Made by a program: the position numbers and the translations under genes | NCBI RefSeq assembly: GCF_030704535.1 | Contig: NC_081808.1 | Span: forward strand, 19,652,501-19,716,500 | Length of the DNA: 64,000 nt | From: Vitis vinifera | Taxonomy: Eukaryota; Streptophyta; Magnoliopsida; Vitales; Vitaceae | Direction: 5' to 3' | Notes under the pieces: model-generated | The model's input: only the letters and a program-made list of their open reading frames with translations | What the model was told of the DNA's origin: nothing | Database searches by the model: none | In this document: positions 1-11,051 of the stretch, piece after piece | Layout of the letters: the number at the start of each line of letters is the position of its first letter | How positions within the stretch are numbered: the stretch's first letter is position 1

Positions 1-266
1 TGAATGGTTTGTTTTTAGATTTGCTATAATCAAAGTCAGGAGTTATATTGGAATTAATATTTTGGACATTGATCTCAATCACTCTACTGTGATAGATATT
101 TCCGTTGTGTTGGGATTAGTTAACAGTTTGGGTGTACTGAACTTCGGTACTATTTGAAATATAAAAGGGCCTATTTTGGGACTATAGGCAAAGTATACCA
201 CAGGTTTTATATGGTATGGAAAAGCCATTAGTTAATGCAGATCCTGCCAGGCAGTCACCTAGGCTG

Positions 267-302
<36 letters not shown>

Positions 303-620
303 TTACTTTAAGAAAAGGCAAATTTCAAATTGAAATGTAATGTTACTGTTGAGGGAAGCTGCACTGTCGATTGTATAAACTATATTGGTCACGGTGCTGC
401 TGAGGTAGATCTGTGCACTTGGGATTTTCGTGAGCTGTATAAAGGAAGATTTTCAATATAGCTTGAGATGTTCAAGGCTAAGTTGTTGAACCAATTTCGA
501 GGAAATGGCATCCCGCCCTTCCCACCCTTCTTCCCCAAGCCCCAATTTTCTGTTCTGTTATGTTGAATACAAATTTAAGTTGATCCTATTAATAAAAACT
601 CTGTTCACTTTGAATTGCAG
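1..620 (+). other. SDH1: SDH1 last intron (partial), with a TA microsatellite
   Basis: This stretch ends in a clean 3' splice site (TGAATTGCAG at 611-620) directly before the recognisable last SDH1 exon. I found no earlier coding exon in it, so I read it as intron. A perfect TA dinucleotide run lies at about 270-299. An ATG-initiated frame from 505 runs into the exon, but its first 39 codons do not resemble SDH1, so they are taken as intron read-through. Confidence 0.65.
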
Positions 621-723
621 ATATTGGGAAAATGAGAAGGTTCGGCTAGATTACAGGCCAGTTCACATGAACCCATTGGACGATGAGATTGAGTCGATCC
701 CACCTAAAGCACGCGTATATTGA
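621..723 (+). CDS. SDH1: Succinate dehydrogenase flavoprotein subunit, last exon (partial gene)
   Basis: This is the C-terminal coding exon of the FAD-bearing subunit of mitochondrial complex II, which oxidises succinate to fumarate and passes electrons to the iron-sulfur subunit. After the splice acceptor at 619-620 the frame reads YWENEKVRLDYRPVHM and ends PPKARVY followed by TGA at 721-723. From family knowledge, that tail (KVRLDYRPVHMN...LDDE...PPKARVY) is the very conserved end of plant SDH1. The exon starts with the third base of a split codon. The catalytic and FAD domains lie upstream, outside the window. The gene is read left to right, towards the GRAS gene about 4.9 kb away. The exon looks intact. 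Which SDH1 paralogue this is cannot be told from 34 residues. Confidence 0.88.
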
Positions 724-3700
724 AATGTTTGCACTTTTTGAGAAAATGTGAAAAGTCAAGGCTGCAATAAATTATATGGGTGCACATTGACAATAATTGT
801 GGCATTCATCAGTGTTAAAAACTGATACACTTTGAAGCACCTGTGAAATCTAGGAATCGGAATCTGGTTTTGGATTTGCATTAGTGAATAATGATTCTTA
901 ACCCTTGTCAGTTTGATGATTATATTTTATGTCTGAATGTTTAAGAAAAAAGATGCTAGAATTGTGTTGCTCTTGGTTGAGTCACTGGCATGATTCCTGC
1001 GGGCAGAGCCTAAACACATTCACTCGATTTCATCGACTTCCCATGTGCTAGAGCATAGAATTGCAAAATTTCAGAATTTGTAATTCGAATTATGGTTGTC
1101 ACTGTTATGAAGGAAAGGACACTTTTTTTGACCCTATTAACTGGTTGCTGTATCAAGCATTCGACATGGTAAGAAATGTTGTGGTTCACTGCCCTGTTTA
1201 ACTGCTGCTGTTGGGAACAGAAAAAACAACGGAAGGTTAAAAAATAAAAATAATTTTAATTTCTTTTTTATTAAAAAAGTGATGCGACAGTTTTCCCACC
1301 TGACCTTTCAGTCTAGCTTAGCCTTCAGCCTGTCTGTGTTAGATAGAGAGAGAACGGGAAGGGCCACATTGAGCCAGGCTCGGTCAGATTCATGCCTTAA
1401 ATCTGTTCATGTCTAATAAGTGGGTTGGGCCATCTTGGGTAGTCCCAACTAGAAATAACTCCAGGACGAAAAACTATTACAATACATACACCTTTTTATT
1501 GAGTGAGTGAATGTCACGGTGGTGAAGGGTTTCAGAGAAATGGGCAGTTGTCACTGCCATATTGTATAGTTGTTTTCTGAATTGCCTTTTCTGAATTACC
1601 TGGCCCCACCCTCCTCAAAAAATAATAAACGAAGCGAATTTACACCCTGAGTCCCATTATTATATGCAAGAAAAAGAAAACTTTTTGGTGCGTCGGCCAA
1701 TGAACTGCAACCTGTCATGTGCACATAGGCTGATGTGGCTGTGAGTACTAGGTGATATGGTAAAATCATGGCCCACTTTCTACTACTCCCCCCCATTAAA
1801 TCATGCAATATCCTCATACCAATTGATTATAAAGATTAAGACAGGAAAATTCTGACCCGTTCCTCCATTATTATATTACTCAACGTTGCAATTAGAGGAT
1901 AAAAGGGAGATCTATCTTCTACATCAAGTGGGCGTTTATATGTATATTTTTTGAAATCATTATTCTATTATTTAATTACAACCTTAATTATAGTTCTAAT
2001 GACTAGTCATTTTCTTTGAAAAAAAATAATACATGTTTTTTTTATTCGGTTTAAAGAAGAAAAAAAAAGACGCAATGAGTAGTCAAGTTGATTCGTAAAA
2101 GAAACAGTAACACCCACTACCAACGTCTCTCTTCCTTCAAAGTCCAACCAAAGACATTCAAAAGCCACTACTTGTTACTACTATATACGAGTAATACTTC
2201 CACTAAAGCAGTCCTCGAATCAACACAACACTCCATAGCAAGTTTGACCGCTTAGCCCCCTCCCCTCCCCCAAAATTGTCATTTTTCGTGAGAAAATTTT
2301 CAATAATCCTGGTGCTGATGGATGTGTTTGCTGGATTTTTCAAAAGGTTTCACCTTTTGATTGCCTTCATAACTTTGTTCATTTTTCACTTTGGATTTTG
2401 GACGGTATTTTTTTAAACATACTCATAATTGAGTAGCTTTGATTTGGAAGAATCTGACAGAGCAGCTGAAAGCCAGGCAGATTAGGGGCACTTCACGTGT
2501 GAAAAGGAGGTGAGAAAAAGAGAGGGAAGGTTTTCAAAATGGGATGGCTTAACTGCTTAATTATTCTACTCACCCACCAAAAAAATGTGCTTTTCCTCTC
2601 TTTTCTCCCCCCTTTTTTTTTTCCAGCTTTTTCTACAAGGTTTGAACAAAGTTGTAAAGCATGATTATTATCATAAGAGATGTTAATTGAGGATCGTATG
2701 TATAAAAAACATATAGAAAATGTCGTAATCCCACTAAAAATGCCGCAAATAATTGAGTCGGACCAACACAAATAATGGGGAGAGCCTTGTACAATGAAGA
2801 CAATTACAAGGCATTTTAACTGCGCCAGAGAGATTATGGAGACAATGTGGTCCAGTTGAGAGGTCAGCATCTACAACACAACAAATGAAAGATGACATCG
2901 TTGAAGAGGGATTAATGGAGAAAAAAGAAGTCATTATCTCACTCATAATTTTAAGATAAGACAACAAAAAGGTTGATCCATCACGTTTCAACTTTCAACA
3001 CAATAATTTAATCATTTCAAATATATATACCTAAAGAAAATATAGTGTTGATTAAAATAAATGGCCTAGAACCGCCCCCAAAGTAGTATCATCCCAAATC
3101 CAAAAACAATCCCAGGGACTGCTTAGGATTTCGGAATTATTTTTACTTATTTTATAAAAATTATTTAGAGACATAAAAACCCCCATTGAAAACATATCAT
3201 TAAATTATTTAATTTTTTTTTTTCTAGCATTTGTCGTAGTAGGGAGCAAGCCAGCAGGGCGGGCTGGGAGGGACCACATGGCAAGTAACTTGTCCATTTA
3301 ATCTCATTTTTCCCTAACTCTTGTTTGGACATTGTTGGGTTAATCTGAGGTTGATCAAGAACCCTCTATGATTTCAGAAGTGACCACTGTTTCAATTAAA
3401 AAACTCAGACCATGTTTGGGGTTGTTTTTTAAAGCAAATTAAAAGATTGGAGAGTGTGAAAACAAGTTAAGATAAGGTGAAGGCGTGGGCCCTATGTGAC
3501 GGCCACATGAGAATCAAGATAAGCCCGGCTGAAATGAGCGCCCCTGGATTTGTTGTCAAATCATTCAACCAATGACGGCGGCCTACGACCTCCATTTTCG
3601 TCTCTCTTTTTTCTACTTTTTTTTCAATTCTAATATTTTCTTTCCTCGTAATAATAGCCATTAGGTCTTTTTATTTACATTATCACCAGCTTCGATCTCA

Positions 3701-4980
3701 CTCAGCTGACTCCATTCCTCGTATTGGTCTCAAATTGGATTTAGCGCCCGGCGCCTCAACCATTTTTTTATTATCAGCGTCACTATGTTTCATTCTTGCA
3801 AAAGCAAGTATTAGTTTTCACATTTTCAATTGCCAATCTTCTCTTCTGCATGTAGCCACATCAGAAAATTCAAGCTAATCAGCAAAAGATATAATTAGGA
3901 AAAAATTTGGAAGTTTATTTTTATAAGAAAATAATAATTGGCATAGCTATAAATATATATAAAGAAGGCAATAAATGATATAGGAATAGTTTAATACAAG
4001 CCAAAAGGGAAGAATTGGTGGGGGAAGTGGGTGGGGCTTGGAGAGGAGTGGTTGCTATCAGATTTGCAAATATTATCCCGTCAAAATATCCTCCACCGTA
4101 GCTTTTTGGGTTGTTGCATTTCGGTTGGTCTACAACGCACCCATGGTCCCTACTTCTCCACTTTTTCCTCATCACTCCCGAACCAGGTGGGCCCCAACTC
4201 CCCTCCTCAAGCAGCCCACCCCCATTTCCATACCTCTTAGCCGTTTATTTTCTCCACTTTCTCTCTCTATCACCCACCATTCACTCTAACCTTGTTCTTT
4301 TCCCCCGCCTTTTCCCCACTTCTCTTCTCCTCCTTTCCCTTTTCTTTTTCCAACTTTTCACCCCAGTCTCCCTCTTGACTTTTGACCCTAATTTTAAAAC
4401 GTTAAAAGTAGTAATTACTGATATCCCTGTCTGCCAACTCTCTGATGTTACATTGTTGCATTCACCAAGGACGACTGACTCTCAGGGGATTTTGAGATTT
4501 AATCGATACTTTAATGCGTCTTATGTTCCGCCCATTATGCAGTGCCGTATTCTACGAGTTCTTTATATAAGAACAAAAAGACTTTGAAAATTCAGTTTGC
4601 AGAATCGACGAGATGTTACAAATGAGTCATCCATCATCATCACCATCCGAGGAAGCACAATGATATTCAATAATGAAGCTAACCATGGCATCAGAAGTTG
4701 GGGGAGGGATTGGGCATTATTTTCTTCCTTTCTGTTTTTCGTTTTTCACATAATGGTAATACACAACTTCTCGATATTTTTATGATGACATCTGGTATAG
4801 GACGACGGCGAAAATGTTTAAAAATAAAAATGAAGATTTGGAGGAAACGTGTCAAAATTTTGGAGCGTGTTGAGCTTGATGGAAGTGAGGAGAGAGAGTG
4901 TGGAGGAGCGCAGTCTGTTTTAATGAAGAAGGCGCTGGATCTCCAAAAGGGGCGGTGAGGATTATTTTGCTCTTCCCAAA
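724..4980. other. Intergenic region, no gene seen
   Basis: About 4.3 kb between SDH1 and the GRAS promoter. The first few hundred bases should hold the SDH1 3' UTR. The open frames here (for example 2,493-2,870 minus and 4,111-4,587 plus) are low-complexity, pyrimidine- or AT-driven and show no family motif. GTGGGCCC occurs at 3,485-3,492 and 4,187-4,194. I see no RNA gene or transposon ends. Confidence 0.6.
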
Positions 4981-4990
4981 AAGATCACAG

Positions 4991-5179
4991 CCATGACGTC
5001 ATGGAGACGGCGACACCGACGCGCCGTATATCGACGTGTCATGATCAGAGTATGGTGGGCCCCAACTAGTGCAAAGGTCCCCGAACTGAGCGGGAGAAAA
5101 AGCAGTACACGTGTACGTTAATGACGAGGTGTTGTCATATCAGCTCTCTGGGCCCCACCATTGTATGGCAGCCACGTCA
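4991..5179 (+). promoter_or_regulatory. Cluster of palindromic ACGT (bZIP/bHLH-type) elements upstream of the GRAS gene
   Basis: Within 190 bp there are four ACGT-core elements: a 14-bp perfect palindrome CCATGACGTCATGG (4,991-5,004, containing the C-box TGACGTCA), ACGTGTC (5,034-5,040), a 12-bp palindrome GTACACGTGTAC (5,105-5,116, containing a G-box) and CCACGTCA (5,172-5,179). They lie about 450-650 bp upstream of the GRAS start codon. From general knowledge these cores bind plant bZIP or bHLH factors. Their use here is inference. Confidence 0.45.
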
Positions 5180-5502
5180 TGCAAGACGCAGAATCATCCA
5201 TATTGGGGAGGAAATTGCAGTGAAGGAGGGTAGGATGGCAGCAGCAGTTGTAGGACTGTACTATTTGAGGTTTTAAAAAAAACAAAAATTTTAATTTCAT
5301 TTTTCTTTTAATTTCTTTAATTAATTTATTTTTTAAAATTTAATAGTTTATTTATTTATTTATTTTTCAACAATAACAAGAACGAATAGACGAGTGGGCC
5401 CCAAGGTTCATTTCGAGGGACTTTAATCAACATTTGTCCTCCTCCTGAGTCCGAGCTTTCGTTCTTTACATCTGTGTGAGAAGTGAGAACAACTTCCAGC
5501 GT

Positions 5503-5509
5503 TATATAT
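5503..5509 (+). promoter_or_regulatory. Candidate TATA box of the GRAS gene
   Basis: TATATAT sits 125 bp upstream of the start codon and about 30-40 bp before the pyrimidine-rich leader. It is the best-placed core promoter element for the SCL4-like gene. Confidence 0.5.
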
Positions 5510-5546
5510 CTCCACTTTCCCATGCTCACACAAGTCTCACTGGAGA

Positions 5547-5579
5547 CTCTCTCTCTCTCTCTCTCACTCACTCACTCAC
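5547..5579 (+). repeat. CT / CTCA microsatellite in the GRAS 5' leader
   Basis: A (CT)n run passes into (CTCA)n just downstream of the TATA box. It would lie in the 5' UTR. CT-rich leaders are common near plant transcription starts. Confidence 0.75.
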
Positions 5580-5581
5580 GT

Positions 5582-5602
5582 ATGTCTTTTCCGGTAATGT
5601 AA
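5582..5602 (+). other. Short upstream ORF in the GRAS leader
   Basis: An ATG at 5,582 opens a six-codon frame (MSFPVM) closed by TAA at 5,600-5,602, ending 31 bases before the main start codon. If transcription starts near the TATA box, ribosomes would meet it first. It is a possible translational brake, inferred only from position. Confidence 0.4.
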
Positions 5603-5633
5603 GTGAAATTTACCGGCGTGGATTTGCCGGAGA

Positions 5634-7484
5634 ATGGCATATATGTGTACAGACAGTGGAAATCTAATGGCAATTGCTCAGCAAGTGATAAAGCAGAAAC
5701 AACAGCAGGAGCAACAGCAACAGCAGCAGCAGCAACAGCTTGGAGGTGTCAATTCCTTTTGCCTAAACCCTTGGACCACTACCCCTCACACTATGTCGAC
5801 TGCTCCGGCTTTGGGATATGGGCTTGCCGGTGCGGGGTTTTCAGATCCTTTTCAGGTCGCCGGCACGGCGGATGCCGGTGAAGGTGGGTTTCAGTTTGCG
5901 CACTTGGAGCACCATTCCACTGGGTTTAGGTTTTCTGATTTCAGTGGAGGGGGTGGTGGCGAGTTCGACTCGGACGAGTGGATGGACAGCTTAATGGGTG
6001 GCGGTGATTCCACGGAGAGCTCAAATCTTCCTTCTGGTTGCGACGCGTGGCAAAATGATGCCGATCTCACCTTATATGGTGCCGATCCGTTCACCAGTTG
6101 TCCGAGTCGACTCAGCATAGCCTCTTCACCAACGTCAGATCTCAACCGAGTCATTTTCTCCGACGCCCAGAAGTGTACCAATCCCCCTCTTCAGCCACAG
6201 GTCCCGTCTTGGTCTCCATCGCCGTCGCCAACGCCGACTCCACCCCCACCGCCACCACCTCCTCCAGCAGTTGTAAAAGACACCAAGCCCGCCAATCCCC
6301 CACCGGCACACCTACAGAAGAACGACGTCGCCGGTGTCTCATCGGGTTCACCAGAAGCGGAGTCGGCCCCGCCAATATTGAAAGCCCTACTCGATTGTGC
6401 GCGGCTTGCAGACTCCGAACCCGATCGAGCGGTGAAATCACTGATTCGACTCAGAGAATCGGTATCAGAACATGGGGATCCGACTGAGAGAGTGGCGTTT
6501 TACTTCTCTGAAGCTCTCTACAGCAGAGTTTCTCATCAAGCAGAGAAGAGGCCCACTCTGTTCGAAACCTCTTCTGAGGAGTTTACGCTTTCGTACAAAG
6601 CTTTGAACGATGCATGCCCATATTCGAAGTTTGCGCATTTAACTGCGAACCAAGCAATCCTTGAAGCCACCGAAAGGGCGAGGAAGATTCACATAGTTGA
6701 CTTTGGAATCGTTCAAGGGGTTCAGTGGGCCGCTCTTCTGCAAGCTTTGGCGACACGATCCGCCGGTAAACCCGCTAGGATTCGGATCTCCGGCATTCCT
6801 GCCCCGGCACTTGGAAAATCACCAGCGTCGTCTCTGTTCGCTACCGGAAACCGTCTTCGTGATTTCGCGAGGCTTCTTGATCTAAACTTTGAGTTTGAGC
6901 CTATTCTGACCCCGATTCAGGAGCTCAACGAATCAACCTTTCGGGTTGATCCGGATGAGGTTTTGGCTGTGAACTTCATGCTTCAGTTGTACAACCTCCT
7001 CGACGAAACCCCGGTGTCTGTCAATGCCGCTCTCCGCTTGGCCAAATCCCTCAATCCGAAAATCATGACTTTGGGCGAGTACGAAGCCTGCTTGAACGAG
7101 GTAGATTTTATCAACCGGTTCAAGAACGCATTGAGATACTACAGGGCCATATTTGATTCACTGGAGCCTAACTTGGCCAGAGACTCGTCGGACAGACTTC
7201 AAGTGGAGAGATTATTGCTCGGCCGGCGAATAGCAGGCGTTATCGGGCCGGAGGAACCAGGAACTAGACGAGAGCGAATGGAAGACAAGGAGAAATGGAA
7301 GTTTTTGGTGGAAAGTTGCGGTTTTGAGTCAGTACCCCTCAGCCATTACGCGGTGAGTCAAGCTAAGATTCTTCTGTGGAACTACAACTACAGTTCTTTG
7401 TATGCTATCATAGAATCAGCACCTGGGTTTCTCTCTCTAGCTTGGAACAAAGTCCCACTTCTCACAGTCTCTTCATGGCGTTGA
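5634..7484 (+). CDS. SCL4: GRAS transcription regulator, SCARECROW-like 4/7 type
   Basis: A single-exon 616-residue GRAS protein, a nuclear plant transcription regulator. The N-terminus is variable and low-complexity: a Gln run at about residues 23-35, a Gly-rich patch near 105-110, and Ser-Pro then poly-Pro at about 195-212. The GRAS domain runs from about residue 245 to the end. LHR I begins at L249 ([11 protein letters not shown]). The VHIID core is IHIVD at 352-356, inside [15 protein letters not shown], a form typical of the SCL4/SCL7 branch. The PFYRE-type region is around 475-530 ([10 protein letters not shown] near 490). The SAW region starts near W555 and closes with SSWR. Length and motif order match the family, with no frameshift. 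I chose this ATG for its good context (A at -3, G at +4) and position after the leader. SCL4 versus SCL7 is not settled here. From family knowledge this branch is linked to stress and developmental control. Confidence 0.9.
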   Translation: MAYMCTDSGNLMAIAQQVIKQKQQQEQQQQQQQQQLGGVNSFCLNPWTTTPHTMSTAPALGYGLAGAGFSDPFQVAGTADAGEGGFQFAHLEHHSTGFRFSDFSGGGGGEFDSDEWMDSLMGGGDSTESSNLPSGCDAWQNDADLTLYGADPFTSCPSRLSIASSPTSDLNRVIFSDAQKCTNPPLQPQVPSWSPSPSPTPTPPPPPPPPPAVVKDTKPANPPPAHLQKNDVAGVSSGSPEAESAPPILKALLDCARLADSEPDRAVKSLIRLRESVSEHGDPTERVAFYFSEALYSRVSHQAEKRPTLFETSSEEFTLSYKALNDACPYSKFAHLTANQAILEATERARKIHIVDFGIVQGVQWAALLQALATRSAGKPARIRISGIPAPALGKSPASSLFATGNRLRDFARLLDLNFEFEPILTPIQELNESTFRVDPDEVLAVNFMLQLYNLLDETPVSVNAALRLAKSLNPKIMTLGEYEACLNEVDFINRFKNALRYYRAIFDSLEPNLARDSSDRLQVERLLLGRRIAGVIGPEEPGTRRERMEDKEKWKFLVESCGFESVPLSHYAVSQAKILLWNYNYSSLYAIIESAPGFLSLAWNKVPLLTVSSWR

Positions 7485-8213
7485 TGGGATTCGCCTCAGT
7501 ATGATAAAAGCTTCCACCCAGTCATTTTTCTCTGGTGTGGAACAACTTAGAATCAATTTCGCCATTGACGGTCTTGTTTGGAGCTTCCTGATCAGATATA
7601 GACCCTAGTCTTTGTCTATTAATTTGGCATTAAATCCACGCCGTTATAGATCTTTTGAAGTTTTTTGGGCCAATACATGCTTGTTAGTTTTGCCGCTTGA
7701 TTTTGGTTTTTCTCAGTTTTATGGGTTTTTCCTTTTAAAATCTTTTTTTTTTTTTTTTTTTTTTGGGATTTTCTTACAGGTTTGAGTCTTAGAGTAAAAC
7801 AATCTGTAAAAAAGGGAAACGAAAAATGAAGCAAAGACGTTTCTTTCCCTTGGATTTATGCAATTCTGTAAATAATTTTTCTTAAATCTTCCCTCTGCCT
7901 TAATTTAATTTTCCATCTCTAAATGAAGTTGTACAGGTAGAAACAAAGAAGAAACTTATTTTCAGCGGTTGAAAGATTGTTTTCAGATTCTGCTACTTTT
8001 GCCTGCGGGGACTAATGAGTAATGATAATAAATAAAGAGCACAAAAGTAGAACACTGTCATTTTCTCTCAGGTTCTGTAATGGGATTTCCATTAAACGCC
8101 TCCTACTCATAGCTGTAGGTGTATTGCGTTAAGCGTCTACAGAGAGACACCTTTTTTCCGTTGTTATGTAACCCTCCCAGTCTCCCCTCTTTCCTAGCTT
8201 CGAAATCTCAGGC
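7485..8213 (+). other. 3' flank of the GRAS gene
   Basis: Non-coding. It holds a poly-T tract (about 7,744-7,764) and an AATAAATAAA (8,027-8,036) that could serve as a polyadenylation signal. No other feature was seen. Confidence 0.5.
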
Positions 8214-9301
8214 TTGTTCCAACGTCACTTTCCTTACTCCACCTTTAGGTTTTTGTTTCATAGGGCAATTTGTTTGAAAAAAATCCTCAATTTGCGTGGA
8301 AGATGTGGCTGCCTTCCCTCCCAGTCCTCCCATTCAAAGTCTCCCAGTCTTGGTGTACTGTGCTTTCAATGTTCGATTATTGCTTTAATAGCTGTCCTTT
8401 TCATTATGCAGAGCATAGATGAGGCATGGAAGGAGGTAACCAATCGCTTCCCTCCTCTCTCGAAAACCCAAGGGGCCAGTGCAGTCCATGACAAGGTGGC
8501 CAATGGGTTGATATTTTTGTTTCTTTTTTGTTGATGGAGACCATTCTGGTCTAATAAAACGTCAAGTATTTTGAATTTTGTTGAGCAGCTGACCATTGTT
8601 AGGACTTTGGAGTTGGTATGCGTCTTCTTCAATCTCTTCATTTGGCTTCCTTCACTGCCACACTGCCACACTGGCCATCTCAAATACCCATTCTTGCTAC
8701 AAAATTTTCAGCCTGAATCATTAATGTTAGACTGCCATATCGTGTAACCTCGCTCCACTCATATCTATCAGACCCTCCATATTGGCTATGTTCACAGCAT
8801 TTCAAGAGTGTGAAACACAGTTCATTGATTTATAGGCATTGTTATCTAATAATCCATGGTTTTCCCCTTTTCCTGAACATGAACCATGGTTCTCCCTCAC
8901 CCCAATCCCATCTCCGAATTGGTAAAATTAATTGAAGTCATCCCTCACTATTTACTAAAATTTGAGTATCCGTGGTGACATGAACGAGTGTAGATGACAG
9001 TGCATTAAGTTAAGTCCACTTCATATGCTTCGATAGGGCAGGTTTTGCCGACTTTTGGACCACCCACTTTGCACCAACTTTGTATTCAATCCAAAATATG
9101 GACAAACCGAGTCTTAATCTAAAGTCTCAACTTTAATGATTTCAAATCGGATGATATTTCATTACTGACAAGGTTATAATGTAAATTGAAATTGCCCTTT
9201 TCACTCAGGTGATGGAAATGCCTGCTACCGCTACTCTCCTCTGCAACCATTTTCTAACAAGATAAAATATAACAACGATAAAAGAAAATTTATTTGCTTG
9301 A
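8214..9301. other. Non-coding or unrecognised sequence between the GRAS gene and the 9.3-kb ORF
   Basis: A short open frame around 8,409-8,532 reads plausibly (SIDEAWKEVTNRFPPLSKTQ) but has no upstream or downstream partner I can splice to it, and I know no family for it. The rest is AT-rich and closed in all frames. Confidence 0.35.
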
Positions 9302-9544
9302 AAGATAGGCAACAACAGAGGAATCGGTACAAAATTCTCCGGAATTGGGAAATTCAAGCCCATCAGAGTAAAGGGGTTGCCTAGACAGCTACATTGTAAA
9401 TTCACCGTGGTGGTGCCCAAACAAGAACTACACGCTCTGCAGTCTCCACCTGATTCTGAATACGACTCCGAGGCCTGCCCTCTGCGCGGCCTTCGCAAAC
9501 TTGAGGGGCGTTGTCCCCGGCCCCCAGTCGTCTCCGTATTTTGA
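9302..9544 (+). CDS. Unrecognised open frame, possible terminal exon
   Basis: An open frame without a stop runs from 9,302 to TGA at 9,542-9,544 (80 codons). It has protein-like composition: a basic, hydrophobic first half (KPIRVKGLPRQLHCKF, TVVVPKQELHAL) followed by an acidic Ser/Pro stretch (SPPDSEYDSEAC) and an Arg/Pro-rich end. It has no ATG near its start. A possible acceptor AACAACAG ends at 9,318, so it could be a last exon. I do not recognise it. The opposite strand is also open here (9,205-9,564), so at most one of the two is real. Upstream exons were not found, so it may be a gene relic. Confidence 0.25.
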   Translation, partial: KIGNNRGIGTKFSGIGKFKPIRVKGLPRQLHCKFTVVVPKQELHALQSPPDSEYDSEACPLRGLRKLEGRCPRPPVVSVF

Positions 9545-9996
9545 TTTTTCAAGAATCCAAACAAGTCATCATACTGTCACCTGATAATGATGTTTTAAAA
9601 TGTGACAGCAGGTTTCCGTTGGGAGGAGGCTATGCCTCTCCTATTTCCGCCCTACGGGTCACCTTATCACAACCCACTTTAAGATCAGGGGTTGAGCTTG
9701 CTCACGTCATGCTCTGCTACAACGGTCGGGTGGTCCCACCTTGCGTGGACACAGTCACGAAGCGCTACGCTCCATCTCATCTCAACTGTCATGGACTGAC
9801 TTGTAGATTAGTAAACCCCTTTTACCAAATTTGTACCATAACCCATTTCTTCTTTCCTAATCTCTGGAAGATGCGGCCCAGAGGTGTATCATTAGCCCGT
9901 GGGCTTTCATTTTACGAGCCTATTGCCTGGGTGGCCCATTGCCAGGTGCAAAGGCTGAAGGCCTCACATACTGCCACCTAATGGAGGAATTGATAG
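9545..9996. other. Intergenic spacer before the small ABRE gene
   Basis: No gene recognised. A frame is open across 9,511-9,981 on the plus strand, but it has no family similarity and overlaps the 9,302-9,544 frame. I leave it as spacer and distal promoter. Confidence 0.4.
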
Positions 9997-10141
9997 CACG
10001 TGTCAATTGAAGTGCAACGTGTCGAGAAGGTAGGCTGTAAAGCGCGGATGAGTTGTAAAGTCGAATTAGAGATAGTTGCCACGTGTAGCTTTTTTTTATC
10101 CAAGAGCGTCGTCGTTCTCATCTTGCTTCTTCTATATATAA
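9997..10141 (+). promoter_or_regulatory. ABRE-rich promoter with TATA box
   Basis: Three ABRE-type elements stand in 90 bp: CACGTGTC (9,997-10,004), ACGTGTC (10,017-10,023) and CCACGTGT (10,079-10,086). They are followed by a TATA box, TATATATAA, at about 10,133-10,141. A CATGCA (RY-like) hexamer lies at 10,162-10,167. From general knowledge, clustered ABREs with an RY element are typical of abscisic acid- and seed-responsive promoters. The start codon lies only ~27 bp after the TATA box, implying a very short leader or an unseen alternative start. Confidence 0.5.
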
Positions 10142-10167
10142 ATGTGAGTCCAAATTTCGTTCATGCA

Positions 10168-10749
10168 ATGATGCATCGCGCAATCAGGTCAGTTGGAGCC
10201 CCGCAACCAGCTTTGTGGTCTTCGCATCTGCCTTCCAAAGTCGGTCGGCGAACCTGTGGTGTTAGATTCCGGCAATCTGAACCGGAGAACCAGGACGACA
10301 TGGAGAAGATCAAAATCCAGAAAAAAGAGAAATTAAGGTTCGTTTTTCTTTTCTTTTGATTTTCTTTGTTGCTTGTGGTCTCTTTAAAGGCTGGTTCATT
10401 GATGTGTTTTTATCATTGAAGTTCTGTGGAAAGGGACGAGATGTCTACTTCGTTCGGAGTGGCATACGCCACGAGATCAGATGAAGAAGGATTTGGGGGA
10501 ATATATGGAGGGAACCAATCTCTTGGCGAATGTGAGAAGGAGACTGCCCAAGAAAATCACAATGGTATCTCTCTCCCTCTCTCTAATTCCTCCTCTTCAT
10601 TTTGTTAGTACTCTCTTTCTGATCAACCACATACTCTCACATGCGGGCTAAACCAAGATTACGAGAGGACGCAAGGCAGTGATGTCAAAGAGAAGGAAAA
10701 AGCTCGACATCAGAAGGAAAAAGCGCCACATCACTCCAATGCCGAATAG
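10168..10749 (+). CDS. Small three-exon gene, unknown function, ABRE promoter
   Basis: My model joins exon 1 (10,168-10,337, donor AAG|GTTCGT), exon 2 (10,422-10,564, acceptor GAAG, donor ATG|GTATCT) and exon 3 (10,658-10,749, acceptor CCAAG, stop TAG). All junctions keep one frame and give 134 residues. The N-terminus is basic and rich in Arg and Ser (MMHRAIRSVG), resembling an organelle-targeting peptide. The middle (MSTSFGVAYATRSDEEGF, GGIYGG) and the very hydrophilic Lys/Glu-rich end (TQGSDVKEKEKARHQ) look like a conserved small plant protein, with a LEA-like character at the C-terminus. I cannot name the family. The upstream ABRE cluster fits stress or seed expression. The model rests on splice-site reading. 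The first intron is 84 bp and the second 93 bp, short but normal for plants. Transposon LTR sequence begins ~300 bp after the stop. Confidence 0.55.
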
Positions 10750-11051
10750 ATACAAACTCTTTTTTAGGGAGAGAAAAAAAAAAATTAACGAGTGCATGTG
10801 TGTATTGAAGTCTCTGTGTATGTAAGGTTTGCATGTTTGTGATCTATTAATACAGTGGCCATCTTCAATCGCTTCTAGTTACAATATTTAGTACAATAAT
10901 GGAAGAAGAGTTAGAATTAGAAGAGAAGTAGTCGATGTTACGAGCATGTAGAGTCGAAGAATTAGAAAAGTAGTAAGAAGAAGCGTTAGTGGTTGAGATA
11001 TGTTTGTTCCGGAAAGTACAAAGGAAAGAAAAAAAATATTTCTCATGTTTG
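10750..11051 (+). other. 3' flank of the small gene, entering a MITE-like sequence
   Basis: Probable 3' UTR, then AT-rich DNA. From about 10,990 it resembles the end of a MITE-like element (TATGTTTGTTCCGGAAA), whose other half continues after the retrotransposon at 25,616-25,852. Confidence 0.4.

Noticed and set aside
4111-4587. 158-residue frame upstream of the GRAS gene
   Set aside because: Driven by a pyrimidine-rich stretch. Two other frames are open over the same bases, with no motif and no splice context.
9511-9981. 156-residue plus-strand frame
   Set aside because: Overlaps another candidate frame, has no family similarity that I recognise and no promoter of its own.
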